A stretch of 64,000 nucleotides of DNA, taken from Bryoerythrophyllum caledonicum. Its lineage: Eukaryota; Streptophyta; Bryopsida; Pottiales; Pottiaceae. The stretch lies in assembly GCA_963971425.1 (NCBI GenBank), contig OZ020517.1, positions 21,524,462 through 21,588,461 of the forward strand. The letters run 5' to 3'. The notes below the pieces were generated by a model, which worked only from the letters and a program-made list of their open reading frames with translations, ran no database searches and was not told where the DNA came from. This document shows positions 1 to 12,260 of the stretch, piece after piece; position 1 is the first letter of the stretch, and every line of letters begins with the position of its first letter. The position numbers and the translations under genes are program-made.

Positions 1-121
1 TGTAAAGAGTTCATTGTCTATGTTGTTATTGTTAGTCCATTTTTCTATGTTGTGAATATTTTCTGAGATTGTGTCAAGGTTGTTGAAGAGGTCTTGCTTT
101 TTGAGATATTTGCCCAAAAAT

Positions 122-750
122 CTAATCGGGCCTTTGTCGGAGATATCTTCTTTGGAAGGCTAATCTTCTTTTTGAAAGTAGTATGGGATAGCATGGGCAT
201 GTTCGTGTGGGTCTTTGGCCTTTTCGTGTTTTTTCTCGGCCTTCTTTTGCTAATATATTTGCTTGTTCGTTGCCATCAATATTGGCATGGGCTCTCACTT
301 TGTGGAGGGTTGTGATTTGTGTTCGATTTTGTAACATTTGGACCATTGACATTAATATGGTTTGGTTGGGGTGGCTATTGTGAAGAGTAGGGTGTGATAT
401 TTGAGTGTTTAGTAGGTAGAGTGCATTTATACAATCGGTGAATATATGTGCGGGTTCATTATTGTATTTTGTTGTGATGACTTGTAGTGTTTTGTGAATG
501 GCCATGAGTTCTGCTCTAAGGATATTTTGTAGTCCATGGAGTCTTTTGGCTAGCTTAATTTCCTTGGTAGAATTATAAATGCCATAGCCAGCTTTTTCTC
601 TGCGCCAAGATCCTGGGCTAATTTGTTCTCGTGGTTTAAAGGAGCCATCGGTGTAATAGCTATGTGTAGGGTTAAATTTTGGTGTGGTATGAGTTGGATA
701 GTTTGAGAGAGGGGGCGGTGTGACAAAGTAGTTTGATGTATTGTTGACAT
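122..750 (-). pseudogene. LINE RNase H domain
   Basis: This is the C-terminal RNase H of the LINE ORF2. The 127-residue frame at 505-122 contains the string HIFTDCINALYLL, where the aspartate is a typical catalytic residue. Further on, KVRAHANIDGNEQANILAKE matches the His-containing K-x-x-x-H...GNE-x-A-x-x-LA end of cellular-type RNase H. The frame at 750-550, and codons between the two, carry the start of the domain in a partly shifted reading frame. Such a domain would remove the RNA template during target-primed reverse transcription. Many LINE clades lack RNase H, so its presence narrows the clade. Confidence 0.7.
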
Positions 751-950
751 AGTTTAGTTTTGACCAGTTTTGACCAGTTTTTGCTTCGGTTTACGGGGAT
801 TTGTATCGGTGTTGGTGGGGTCAATTTTGTGTATAATCGGCGTATGTTTAAATTGTCTGTTATGGAGGTAAGTTCAACAAGTTGTTCTAGGGTGCCAAGG
901 GTTTGATTTTGATGATGGACACATAGTATTTGTAATGTAGATGGCTCTAT

Positions 951-2511
951 TCAGGGTTTTCTTAGCTGAGATGGAATAGTAGGTTCTTCGTATGGTATTG
1001 CCTCAAATATTTCCATATCTGCCTCAAATAATGCAATGATATGGGAATCTGGAAATGGATTTGAGTGTTGGTTACTGTTTTGGTACCAATTGTTGTTCGG
1101 TGTGATTATGATTGTGTTTGTGTTATTTGGATCATGTTTGGCGGCAAGTCGAGCCCAATGTACTGCTTGTTCCATTTCCTTCTCGTTGTGGGGGTGAGCT
1201 ATACCATTACCGATCCATTTGTAGTCAAAGCCCTTTCCCAAGGATCCAAATATTTTGTCTCTGTCATAGGGTGAGTAGAATTTTTTTAGTTTGGTAGAAC
1301 ATGTGACCGGGGAAGAAAAGTATGATTGTTCGATGTTAAAGGATGAGATTAGTGAGTCTAAAATGGGAGTGGGTATTGTGTATTGCGCATTTTTGAGGGG
1401 GTCATTTTTTGGTATTCGGTATTTATATCTTTGGTATAGCCAAATTAATTCGGTTTCAAAGGGTTGGGTCGTTGGTTCGATGTTTGTAGGAGTTTGTAGT
1501 TTTGTATGGTATTGATTCCATAGCCATTGGAGTCGCGTAATGGGGATAGTGTGTAAATGTTGGCCATTTTTTTCATATAGATGTGCTTGATTGTTATTTA
1601 TTTTTATTGTGTTCGCGAGTGTAAGTATATCATTTTCGGGATTGCATTCTATTGCATAGATATTTAAGAGTGGAATAATTATGGGTGGTGTTACGGATCT
1701 TGAGTCTGATAATTATTCTTGGGGGTGGTGGTTTTGGATGATATCCGAGTACGTTATGTTTTGAGCTTTTTGGTAGTATTGTTTTAAATTTTCAATGTTA
1801 AGTGTGGAGGTTTTGGTGTCGTGACGTGGGAGAAGGTCTCTTTGGGGAAGCCATTTATTGTATGTATTCTTGTTGTGTTGCCATTGGCATAAATATTTTG
1901 TATAGGTATTTTGTATATTATTTGTGTCTGTGTGTTGTATATGTTTATGGTGTGAGATGTTATTAATGGGATATGTGGTAGGGTTTTTGGGATATATGTT
2001 GGGGGACGGAGGTGGTATGGATGTTGGGGGTTAGGGGGATTGATTGGTGGGGGAGTATTTCTTGGGGTGATGCTATTGTTGATGGTGATGAATGAATCTT
2101 GAAGTATATAGAAGTATGGGTGTATGTTACAAGGGGTATGACATGTGGTGGGGCATGTTGGATGACAAAATAGTTGTTTAGCAACGTTTAGAGAACTTTT
2201 TAATAATTTGGATGAGGTGAAGTGGTAGGCTTTGAAGTTCTCATTGTTCATGATGTGTGTGCCGTTAGGTAAAGTAATTTGATTTAGTTCAAAATTATTT
2301 TTGAGAGGAGTTTTTGTAGAAGCTTTTGGGATAGTTGGGCATTGAATGTGTTGAGATTTAGTGTTTCTTGGCGCCATAGTATTTCTAGTGATGTAGAATT
2401 ACTGATTAAGTTTGGAAGTGTACTTTTAAGGTGGACTTTAGCTATGTGTTTTAATAAGAAGAATGTTCGTGTTATTGGTGATCTTATGTAGTCACTTTTT
2501 TTAATACACAC
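951..2511 (-). pseudogene. LINE ORF2 linker between RT and RNase H
   Basis: The minus strand holds several partial frames in series (2511-2284, 2377-1784, 1241-951) that belong between the reverse transcriptase and the RNase H of the LINE ORF2. The last of them has a Trp/Ala-rich segment, AVHWARLAAKHDPNNTNTII, followed by a PNNNWYQN string. I remember similar linkers in plant LINE polyproteins but cannot name the domain. Repeated frameshifts and stops show that the copy is decayed. The remainder (1242-1783) reads as the same linker in broken frames. Confidence 0.45.
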
Positions 2512-2522
2512 TCAATGCCCAA

Positions 2523-3913
2523 CTAAAAACATATTAAAACGTATGCCACACCTGGGTGTAGTACGATATCAACCATTTTTATTTTTTGTTTCATGGCGGC
2601 CTGACATGTTGTTAGTTCTTTGCATTGTTTGATGAGTTTTGTGGTTGTAGTGTGAGTTTGGATTTTCCATTTCAGTGAGGGAACAAGATTTGTACCTAGG
2701 TATATGTATGGTTCATTTTGGTGTAGTATAGGGATTGGTTGATTGCGGTAATTGATGTTAGAAGCTTGCATTAGAGCTTTGAAAGTGGTAGGGTTCAATT
2801 TGGATTTGTTTGGGCATCCGGTAGCGGCACATTTTCACCTACGTCCATACCGGTCCATTTGCAATATCGATCAATTTTATTGAGTTGTATTTGGATAGAT
2901 TTAATTTTGTTAGTTATGGCGGCAAGGTCATCCGCGTATGCTGTAGAGTTTATTGTGACTTGTGATGTGCCAAAAGTGTATCCGTTGTTGCCTCGTTCTA
3001 GCCATCTGAGTAGTGGTTCTAAGAAAAAAATGAATAGGTATGGGCTAAGGGTGTCTCCTTGTATAGTTCCTCTTTGAATGGGTATAGGTTTTGTTTTCCC
3101 AAAGTGTTCACCAATATAGTAAGTGGATGATTGGAAGTAGATGTTCCCAACAAGTGTAGTTGCATCTTTTGGGTAACCAAGATCCATCATTATTGCTTGT
3201 AGTCGAGCATGGTCTATTGAGCCAAAGGCATTTTTAAAGTCAATGTATAATATGTATATATCTTGGTTTGTAAATCTTGCGTCTTCTAGTGCGGCTATTA
3301 TAGTTTGTATTTGTCGAGCGGTACTTCTCTGTGCTCTAAATCCTTCTTGACTATCATGTAGGATTTTGAAATTTTCACCGTATGAGGATAGTATAGAGGT
3401 GAGTGTACTAGTGAAGAGTTTATATATTGTGTTAGCTAGTGCAATTGGCCTTTGGTTGGGTAGTATAGACGGGTCGCCTTTTTTGTAAAGTAAAATTGTT
3501 GCACTTGATTTCCATGAGGTCGGTATTTGTTTTTATTTTTAGCAGTGAGAGAAGAATATAAATAATAATTTATGAAATCTTGGAGGCATGTTTTTGAGTA
3601 TTGAATTTGGTATGCGATCTGGGCCTGGGGCTTTGTTGTTACCAAGATTTTGAAGGCATGTGTCGTATGTGGCTCTGTTAAAGTATTTATGTAGTGGAAA
3701 TTTTGGTTTGCCTCATTTGTCAAGGGTAAATCCATCAAGGTCATGCCATGGGTATTGGCGTACTACACATGTACATTCAATTGGATGTTGTGGTTGGTAG
3801 TTACATGTTGGTACTATTGGTCTATTGTTTTTTGTTTGTTGGTTGAATATTTCATTCGCAATGTCTTTGGGGCTAGTTAGAATATTATTATATTGATCTG
3901 TGATACAATCCAT
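2523..3913 (-). pseudogene. LINE reverse transcriptase domain
   Basis: Three minus-strand frames (3913-3713, 3744-3436, 3190-2523) together encode the non-LTR reverse transcriptase. The diagnostic parts are IQRGTIQGDTLSPYLFIFFL, which is the palm motif preceding the active site, and STAYADDLAAITNK, whose YADD is the catalytic Asp-Asp box. Downstream codons (2798-2523) contain a thumb-like segment with a YLGTNLVPSLKWK string. In the intact protein this domain copies the element RNA into DNA at the nicked target. The intervening 3191-3435 is open in broken frames and also reads as RT. Frameshifts make the copy non-functional. Confidence 0.8.
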
Positions 3914-4209
3914 CGGCGGGGATTCAAGGTTTTTAAAGACTTTTCTATTAATTGTTTTGGGCTAAGTTCGTATAGCTGTCTGTATTTTGAGATGCCTTTT
4001 TTAATGTTATCTTTGGCGTATTTTGAGGTTACTTTTCGGGCTTGTATGTTGGCATTTTTTGCAATTAGTGCGATATCTTTTATCCATGTATCATGGGGTA
4101 AATCCGGAGGCGGCGGGGTAGGGATTTGGGTGTGTTGTAGAGTTAGTAGTTCATTGCATATGGGGTGGTTATGCCATTGAGGGTTGTTTTTTACAATTCT
4201 AATGGTTTT

Positions 4210-5675
4210 TCATATAACATGGTATGTAGTTAGGTGTTGTTTCCAAGTTTTAGAAAGTTTGCGGGGTAAATAACCGCCTTGTTGAGAAGTTATGTTCGTC
4301 ATTTGAGGTATTGGGTGGGCTCTATAAGTTTGTTCTAGTGTGTCAGAGATTTCATTGATGAGTTTGTCTAGGATGTGGCATGCTTCTTGCCATTGTACTT
4401 GTGATAGTTGACTATAATTTTCAAGAGTGTTTATGAGAGAGTCTATTCGTATGGAGTTTTCTTCGAAGAATTTTGTGTTGAATTTTTCTACATTGTCTTT
4501 TGGGATGGGGTTGAGTATGCGTATAGTGTCATTGTTTAGGATTGTAGGGGTTCTATTAATTAATGTGTTTTTTGGGATGTGCAATTGTATAGGTGAGTGG
4601 TCCGAGTTGAGAATAACATCCTTGTTTGTTGTAGAGGTATATGAAGTATTGTTGTTGGTATTTATATAGAATCCATCTATTAGACTCCAATCACTATAAT
4701 TATAGCCACCTTGTCTAGAGAATTGTATATCGGTATTGATGTAAGCGAAGTTTAAGTTTTCTATGAAGCGGCGCCATTGGTAATCAATGGTTTGAGGGGG
4801 GGTGTTATGATTTCCATTTTGGCGACCGATTAATGCTATGTCTCTGTTGAAGTCTCCAGATAATAGGTATGTGTGATTGAGGTTATAATGAATTTGAGAT
4901 GTAATAGTGTTTTGTATGTCTATGATAAATATAGTATCTTTGGGATGAGATGGCATATACATGTGAAAGATTAACCATGGTTGTAGTTGGTGATTAGTAA
5001 TTTTGATTATTCGAATATAAGGTGATATGTGCATTGGGGTAGGAATTTTGTTGATATTGCCCAGGAAAGCATATTTTTTGTGTATTAGTGTAAGGAGGCC
5101 CCCGCGGCCCAGTGTGTATGGTCTCCATTGTTGGATGCATGTGTATTTTTAAAGATGAGTTTATAGTCTTGAGATATATTTTGTATATATTTTGTAGATT
5201 TTGTGGCGGATAATTTTGTTTCTTGTATAACTATGAGGGCTGGTGGCATGTCTGTGTGCGTGACTATAGTTTGTAAGCTAGGAAGTACAATGTTTAGAGA
5301 GGAGGCATTCCATGTCATTATGTATGTATTTTCTTGATTTGATCTAATGTTTTGATTTTGTGGAGGGATGTAGGGAAGTGGTGGAGGTGGGTGGGTGTAC
5401 TTTGATATAGGGTCTAAATATTTTAGTAATTCATTGATGAGATTGTTAGGGAGGTAAGGGAATTTGAGTTTTATTGTTTCATTTGAAGGAGGTATGGTTT
5501 GACTATGTAAAAAGTCATATAGTTCCTTATGTATTGAGTTCTCATGGTTTATAATATTTTGGTTGTCTTCAAGAAACTTTATATAAGAGTGCGTAGTGTG
5601 AATGTGTCGTTCTGGTGGGTTTTGTAAGTTTAGTAAAGTTTGTAGAAGTGTATTCATCCATGTAATTGTCTTCAA
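4210..5675 (-). pseudogene. LINE apurinic-like endonuclease domain
   Basis: Two adjacent minus-strand frames (5675-5085, 196 codons; 5034-4210, 274 codons) carry the N-terminal endonuclease of ORF2. The first contains MTWNASSLNI and ALIVIQETKLS, matching the WN...QETK opening of exonuclease-endonuclease-phosphatase folds. The second contains LLSGDFNRDIALIG (the GDFN box), a SLIDGFYI segment and NSDHSPIQLH (the catalytic SDH box). All major motifs are therefore recognisable, but a frameshift near 5034-5085 separates them. The enzyme nicks target DNA to prime reverse transcription. Codons 4209-3914 lead into the RT domain. Confidence 0.8.
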
Positions 5676-5715
5676 ATTTTGTGGATTTAGGAGATGGTTA
5701 CATTCATCTATGTGT

Positions 5716-5799
5716 GGATGAGTAGTGACTACTATGGCATATAGAATGTGGGGTGGTGGATGAGTAGTGACTACTATGGCATATAGAATGTGGGGTGGT
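5716..5799. repeat. Exact 42-bp tandem duplication
   Basis: Two head-to-tail copies of a 42-bp unit beginning GGATGAGTAGTGACTACTAT lie at 5716-5757 and 5758-5799. They appear identical, so the duplication is recent. It lies just upstream of the LINE endonuclease frame. Confidence 0.9.
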
Positions 5800-6832
5800 G
5801 GATGCGTATTTTTTTGTTGTATGTATTAGGCAATGTTTGGGTGTATAGTGTTATGTGTCTTTTGTAATGTATGTGTGTTTTTTAAGAAAGGTGCGAAGGA
5901 TTTTGCAATGTGTCTATATTCTCGTTGGAATTTTATGGTATTAGGTATGAAGTATATTTTGGCATTTTTCTTATGTGATGTAGGGTGTCTTTTTAGTATA
6001 TCAGGCATTGGGCCCGGGTTAATTTCAATGTCTCCTCCTTAAAGTAGTAGGAGTTTTATGTGTTTTGGTTTGGTGTTGTGTTTTAGGATTCTTGTTTTTT
6101 GTGTAACTTTGTGAAGTTTTTTTTGTGCTATTGTAGTTGTGCTTGGTCTGTAGTGAATATGAATTTCTGTTTGGGTGTGTTACTATTTTTTCTTTTGTTG
6201 TACTTCTGGTGGTTTTTTCGAGTATGGTTGCTAGTTGTTTTGTGTTTGAGGTGGGTTTGTGTGTGTTTGTTTGTGTGTTTTTAGTCCTATTTTTTTTTAT
6301 GTATGGTGTGTGTGGTTTTGTGATATTTGGTGCTATTTTGTACCAATTTGTTTTCATGGTTTGTGAGTTTTTTGGTGTGTTATTTTGTATGGTTTTTAAG
6401 TATGTGTATTTTTTGTATTTGTGCAAGGTGGTGTGTTTGTTGGTGTATTGTTATGTGTATTGCACATTATATTGTTATGTGAGATTTTTGTCATGTGTTT
6501 ACTAGTATGTGTATATGTATGTGTTTTTCTCTTTGGTATTTGGTAGTTGTACTTGGTGTAGTATTTGGTAGAGTATTTTGTGTAGTGTACAAGGTATTTT
6601 AATTGGTGGATGGTACATTGGATGGTCATGTGTGTATACGTACCGTGTATAGTAATTGTATTGGTATTAAAATGGGAGGTAGTACATTGTTTGTATGTAC
6701 TATCTAAGTATGTATCTACCATGATGTGTATAGTATTAATATAATGAGAGGATATGTATATTGTAAAGTACCGTATGTATTGTGTATAACTATATGGATG
6801 GTAAGTATGGATTACCGTGTGGTCATTGGTCT
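5800..6832. other. T/G-biased low-complexity linker of the LINE
   Basis: The plus strand here is dominated by T and G, and read the other way gives only Thr/Lys/Asn/His-rich frames (6426-6025 and 6836-6396) without recognisable motifs. It lies between the ORF1-like and ORF2-like frames and may be an inter-ORF linker. No gene can be supported. Confidence 0.5.
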
Positions 6833-8583
6833 TCACATGTTTGGCGGCTTGTCTTCAAGTCTTTGTGGCATTCTTCCCTTCATGGCTTGGAGTGCAAGCA
6901 ATGTGGCATTCATGGCATTCTCCTCCTTGTCCATTTGATCTACCAACTCGCTATATAGTGCGTCGGTGTATTTCTTGCTTTCTTCTAGCATCTTTTTGTT
7001 GTTTTCCTCCAAAGCTTCCTTCAATTCCTTCTTGGTGATGTTGGGGGGGTGTCTTTGAATCTTGAAGGTTGCAACGGTGTTAACCATTGCGGTGTTGATG
7101 TCGTTGAATCCAAAGGCCTTGATTTGTTCTTCGGTAGGAGGTTGTTTACCTTCTAAGCTCTTCCAATGTGGAGCAAAGTCCACGAAGTTGTCACCTATGC
7201 CAAATTGATTCTTGACAAATTGCTTATACACAATGGGGTTAGTGCATTCAACATTAACCTCACCATTATGTCTACCCTCGATTCCTTGTGGAACCAAATG
7301 GAATTAATGTTATTCTCTCCCATAATCCTGTGAATAGCATTAGTAGTATCATGCACACTCATGAGAAGGTGTAAGGGGGAGAGGGTGAGAGAGATGGCAT
7401 CCTTCTTGGCCTTGACTTCGGGTGTCACTCGCCCTCCAATGTAGGTCTTATTTGTTTTTATGATCTCATGGTGGATGGTGATGTGTTGTAGTTGTATCTT
7501 GGAGGCTTGGAGGGGGGTGGTCGTGGCAATGAAGGCTAGTGAGTCTCCTTCTCCCTTAGTCACTCTCGTGATCTCATAATCTTGGCCGCGCTTGAAACTA
7601 TTGTAGAGGATGTCCTTGAATAGTTGATGGGATGATGTACCTATCAATGTATCACTTCTCACTTGCACGGAGAGGTTAGAAGAGTTAGCGGTTAGGGGAA
7701 AGGATTTATACACCTTTCCAATGATGTTTTCATTGTCAAAGGTGAGAATAAAAGGCCTTATTTCTTTTAGCAACATAAGGGCATCCGTTTCGGGGTTGAG
7801 TAAGTGTAGCTTAAACATACCGGTCCAAACACCTTTTTGTCCCCCTCTCTTGACACTATGACATTGAATGTAAATGGGATCTATAAAATTTGACCCTAAT
7901 TTGATTTCCATGACCTCTAGTCTATGTGTTATCATCTTGTAGACATCATCATGCAATAAGAGAAAGGAGGGTGGCTCAAAGTAAATAGCAACATGGAAGT
8001 CAAGGGCCAAACCTATGGCACTGGTGATCTTGGTGCCTTTGGAAAGTTGAGTGATATTGTAGTGTTGTTCATCACTCCCCGGTCTTGAAAGTGGGTAGTA
8101 GAGTTGTGGGATCCTTGGGAATGCCATCCTTGCGATTTTGAACTCCTTTGCTTCGTCTTCTTGGAATCCTCCTGTCATCATATCCTCTACTTTCTCATCA
8201 CTAGGGAGTTCCTCAAGTCCCTCTTTGATTGCAAGGCATTCCATGGCTTCATACCCTAGCCAAAATTTGAACGTCATGGTTATGGGGTCAAGATGAGGGG
8301 ATGTACCTTCTTCGTCGCCGGTGCCTTTGCTCGTCTTGCTGCTACCAATCTCCTCCATGTTTTTTCTACCAATTTTTTCTTTAGAAGCCAATATTCTGTG
8401 CGAGGTTCCTTCATCTATATCCATCATTTCCTCAAAGCAAAGGTTCCTTTTACTACTGGACATGTTTTTAGAGCTAGAATTGTTAGTATTCTTTTTAGTG
8501 CTGGTTTTTAATGGGTCAATGTAAGGGGGGAGAGAATCTACTTTAGGGAGTTTGTTGATTTGCTTTTTAGTGTTTGAGTTCAA
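6833..8583 (-). pseudogene. LINE ORF1-like protein, frameshifted
   Basis: A 462-codon minus-strand frame (8583-7195) is followed, in a frame shifted near 7295, by a further 154-codon frame (7297-6833) that reads as its continuation. The N-terminus is Ser/Lys/Asn-rich and probably disordered. The middle is a globular region without a familiar enzyme motif. The second frame has a PHWKSLEG segment, then a charged helical stretch (KKELKEALEENNKKMLEESK) likely to form a coiled coil. Position, size and order upstream of endonuclease-RT fit ORF1 of a LINE, which binds the element RNA. The assignment rests mainly on that context. Confidence 0.55.
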
Positions 8584-8639
8584 TGAACAAATGTAGAGAG
8601 GGAGAGTACTTACCTTAGTGAGTATGGCCCTGGTAAGTG

Positions 8640-9680
8640 CTCATGGTTGGAGGCAACTGCTGTCGTGTACCCCGCGCCTGACTAGTTGTCGCTGAGCTTG
8701 GGTTTGGTGTTGTTTGCCCTGGTACTGTACCCTGTGCCTGGCCAGTTGCCGTTGAGCTTGCGTTTAGTGTTGTTCTCCCTAGCACGGTACTTGTAGTTCG
8801 AGCCTGCAGGGCTGGGGGTGTCTGTTGTGTATGGGCACGTCTTGGGACGTAGCTTATTTTGGAGTTGGTTGCCTACGTCTTCGGTGGAGGCGGCGTGCTT
8901 CACGCGAGGGTGCGCTTTGGAGACTGTCCTATTTTGGAGCATGTTCGACCCTACAATACTGGAGACGTTCGTGGCGCGATGGCTGGGGCTTGTCTTGATT
9001 CGGTGTTAGCTGCGCCCAACTATTGTGGAGGTGGCGCTCTTCGCGCAAGGGCGCGCCTTGGTGTCTATCTCGTTTTAGAGCCTACTGCTCTAAACTGTAG
9101 TGATGGGAGCGTCTTTGGCTCGGTGGCAAGTCTTGGGGCTCTTCAGAAATGGGTAGCTGCTGCAGCTGTTTTCGATGGAGGTCGCGCTCTTTGCGCAGGG
9201 GCACGCTTTGGTGTCTTCTATAGGGCTGGAGGCGACCGTTGAACAAAGGCGAGTAGTGGGGTTTGTCTTGTTTAGTTCTCAGCTGCACCTGTCTCCGGTT
9301 GAGGTGGTGCTTGTCATGTGAGGGCTCGCCTTGGTGTCTGTCTTGTTTTGAAGCCTTTAGCTGCACCCGTCTTCGATAGAGATGGCGCTTATCCTGTGAG
9401 GGCTCGCCTTGGTGTCTATCTTGTTTTGAAGCCTGTTGCTCGGGCCTGCGGTGCTGGGGACGTCTTGGCCTCAGCTGCTTGCGATTTCGGTGGAGGTGGT
9501 GTTCTCCACTCGAGGGCGTATCTTGGTGTTGGTGGTGACATCTTCTGCGTAAAGGCGGGCCTTGATATTTGTCCTTCAAATGCACGCCCTGTTCTTCCTG
9601 GTCTGTTTCTATGACTCTTGAATGTTGACACTCTTCTTCCTGGTCTATCTTCTTGTCTGTCCACAAGTGCTAGCACTGTT
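8640..9680. repeat. GC-rich degenerate tandem repeats
   Basis: This kilobase is much richer in G+C than its flanks. It consists of diverged units of roughly 65-110 bp. Near 8660-8800 two units share the phrase CCAGTTGCCGTTGAGCTTG or variants. From about 8840 to 9560 the phrase CTTGGTGTCT followed by ATCTTGTTTTGAAGCCT recurs at about 9059, 9212, 9330, 9408 and 9512. Open frames on both strands here are by-products of the repeats. The block lies immediately upstream of the LINE ORF1 and may be its promoter-bearing 5' UTR. Confidence 0.65.
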
Positions 9681-11020
9681 CTATTTTGTTCGTCTTATTT
9701 TTTTGCAGTATGCGTGCTAATCTCGTTATGTTGTCTCCGGTGCAGGTAGATTCTAGCTACAGTTGCTCTGTGAATGTATCTGCAGTAGCATAGGCATCAA
9801 TCTTTTCATGTACAACCTAGACTAGAAATCTTATATGTATGTCTAATGGTATGTAAGTAGCTAGGATTTAATGCATGTGAGGTTCTAGCGTGGATGGTGT
9901 TGTTGGTACTATTGCTAGTTGAGTGGGAGGATAAGTACAGTGTGTGTGGAGGGCTTTGCGAGAAGTATGAGTCATTAAAATAGGGGGGAGAAAGGTTAGG
10001 AGGGAGCTTACCTGAAATTCAGCTAGTGTTGGTTGCTGCGTTTTAAACTTGAGTCTTGTATACTGATCCACTTCGGTGTACAGCTATGGGCGATATGCTG
10101 GTACGCCTCAGGAGCGAGGAGCTGGTCCATCCTCCGGTCCTTTGTGGGTGGTCCCCGAGAGTATCTCGCAGGTCTAGAGTGTTGGTCTTGTGGTTGTGTT
10201 CTCTTCAGTAGTAGCTGATCTTCACTGATGGGCTTTGTCTTTACACGCATATACTCTTGTCTCCTGGGATGGGGTTAGTGCTCTTTGGATCTAGATCACA
10301 AGCATAAATGAGATGGAATCGGGATTCCGTGCATGTGGGTGTGGATTGTACTAGATCTGGTGTTGTTAGGCAACTATTGGAGCTTTCTACACACAAACAT
10401 AATGTACGTGAGGACCTAAGTGTGGGTGTATCAAAGGGAACAAAAATAATGTTAATGCAAAGCAAAGTTTGTACTAAAAAGAAATAACAAAAAAAAGTAG
10501 GGGTAGATGTAGCATGATGTGGTGCGTTGCTGCCGCCTTGCAGCGATGGTGGGTAAGTCTTGGCTTCAATCTTGTTCACTTGAGCACCTGGATCGGGGAA
10601 GGGGAGGGATTATATGGGAGGTAGCAGATTCACTCTATCTATTCTCACATCTAGGGTAGAGTGACCTTGTGAGTGAGGTTGAAATGACCACATCTGTGCT
10701 CCAACACATGTGCCCCTCGCCACAGATCTCTCATAGCAAGATCTTGTCAACAACTCTCATACATCAATCCTCTGATTCCAAATCCAAAAATTTTGAGCCT
10801 TGCCAACATACACACTCTGCTTACCACCCCTAACCACTTTCCAACAACCAACACTCACGCAGGCTCAACAACAGGGCCAACCACCTCCTGATGTGCGTGT
10901 TCTAGGGTTTTGCAAATAAGTCCCTCTCCTCCCCTCACCAGGAAATACGGAGCTCTACTCAGTGTTCATTTTCTCTCCCTTTGTAATGTGCCCCACCAAC
11001 ACCTATACAAACCTCTATAA
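9681..11020. other. No gene seen
   Basis: No convincing coding region, RNA gene or repeat unit was found. Short open frames here lack recognisable motifs. Confidence 0.4.
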
Positions 11021-11021
11021 C

Positions 11022-12260
11022 ATTGTAACTATATAATGACTTTTGATTTCACTACATAATGATAGAACAAAGCAAAAGTATTACTTTGAAATGGCTAATT
11101 AATTACTACACAATAACTATATACCTACTCAAAAACAACTATACAATGATTTTGACATAGTTACAAAATGACAGAACAAAGGAGAAGTATTCCTTTTATA
11201 TGACTATATAATTAGTATAGTACATTGTAACTATATACTTACTAAAAAACAAGTACACAATGACAACTAATATAACTTATACTATGAAATGGAAGTGGCG
11301 CTCATCTAACCAAAATTTGAGACTTCTTTGTACTCTTCCGCTTCAAAATAGGAGCCTCTATAACCTCTTCTAAGCTATGGTTTTAATAAAACCGGACCTT
11401 ATTGAACAGATCTCCAAAGTTTAGAACAAAGTGGATATAAACATTAACTCTACAAACTCTAGACGTGCTAAAAAATGGATCGGAGGTGGATACATTGACT
11501 AGATATAGTAAAATGAAAATCAATCTATTCAATCTAAAAGGTCTCCTACTCAAAACCACTCTCTAAGAACAAGATTCATGTCCATATATCAGCCTTGCCT
11601 CCAAACACACATTAGGGTTTTAAAAGAGCCATTACTTCTCTAAACCTTCACAAAGTACTCAATGTGCACTCTCCTAACAACAAATTTAGCCACTCTAATA
11701 AATCTACACTACCACCTTCTAGCTCTCTCTCGACACACACATATCCGTCAACAAGAGAGAGTGAGAGTGTGAAGGCGTTTGCCCTCGTCTCCTCCAAATC
11801 CAAGCCGCCATAACCCTAACTCAGTTTTCATCCACAATCCTAATTTCATCCATTGTCAATTGTCCATTATTCAATTTATTAAAAATAAATTACTAACGCA
11901 CAATCCACGCCACAATGAACTTGCCACATCAGCACTATCAAACGTAAATAAGCATACATCCACGTGAGCAATTATTTAAAAATATATGCGAGCTATTTTT
12001 TAGTCAGAAATTATATTACTAGAATGAGTTTTTTTACAATTATACAATAATTTGTTTCAAATGTATTACAAATGAATTACTAAGGCACAATCCATGTCAC
12101 CCACATACTTGCCACATTAGCACTACCGAACTTAAATAGGCATCACAAGTTATTATTTAGTCATAATTGTACTATTGCGATTAGTTATTTTATAATTATA
12201 CAACATCTTTTTTCAAATGTATTACAAACGAATTACTAAAGCACAATCCACATCACCAAC
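11022..12260. repeat. AT-rich tandem repeats
   Basis: Two repeat groups are visible. Around 11,030-11,290 two diverged units share ATAATGACAGAACAAAG-like and AACTATATACTTACTAAAAA-like phrases. Around 11,887-12,249 three units share TTACTAANGCACAATCC, starting near 11,890, 12,076 and 12,232, with periods of about 187 and 156 bp. The DNA between 11,300 and 11,880 has no recognised feature. Confidence 0.6.

Larger units (their letters stand above)
1..9680 (-). mobile_element. Decayed non-LTR (LINE) retrotransposon, minus strand
   Basis: Read on the minus strand, this stretch has the order of a LINE. A GC-rich repeat block (9680-8640) is followed by an ORF1-like frame (8583-6833), a T/G-biased linker, an endonuclease (5675-4210), a reverse transcriptase (about 3913-2523) and an RNase H (about 750-122). 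No LTRs or integrase motifs are seen. The reading frames are broken by several frameshifts and stops, so the copy is inactive. The 3' end lies beyond the left edge of the window. The right boundary is uncertain; placing the repeat block inside the element is inferred from its position just upstream of ORF1. Confidence 0.75.

Noticed and set aside
8640..9680. Open frames of 86-194 codons on both strands in the GC-rich block
   Set aside because: They arise from the tandem repeats; no domain or start context, and several frames are open at once.
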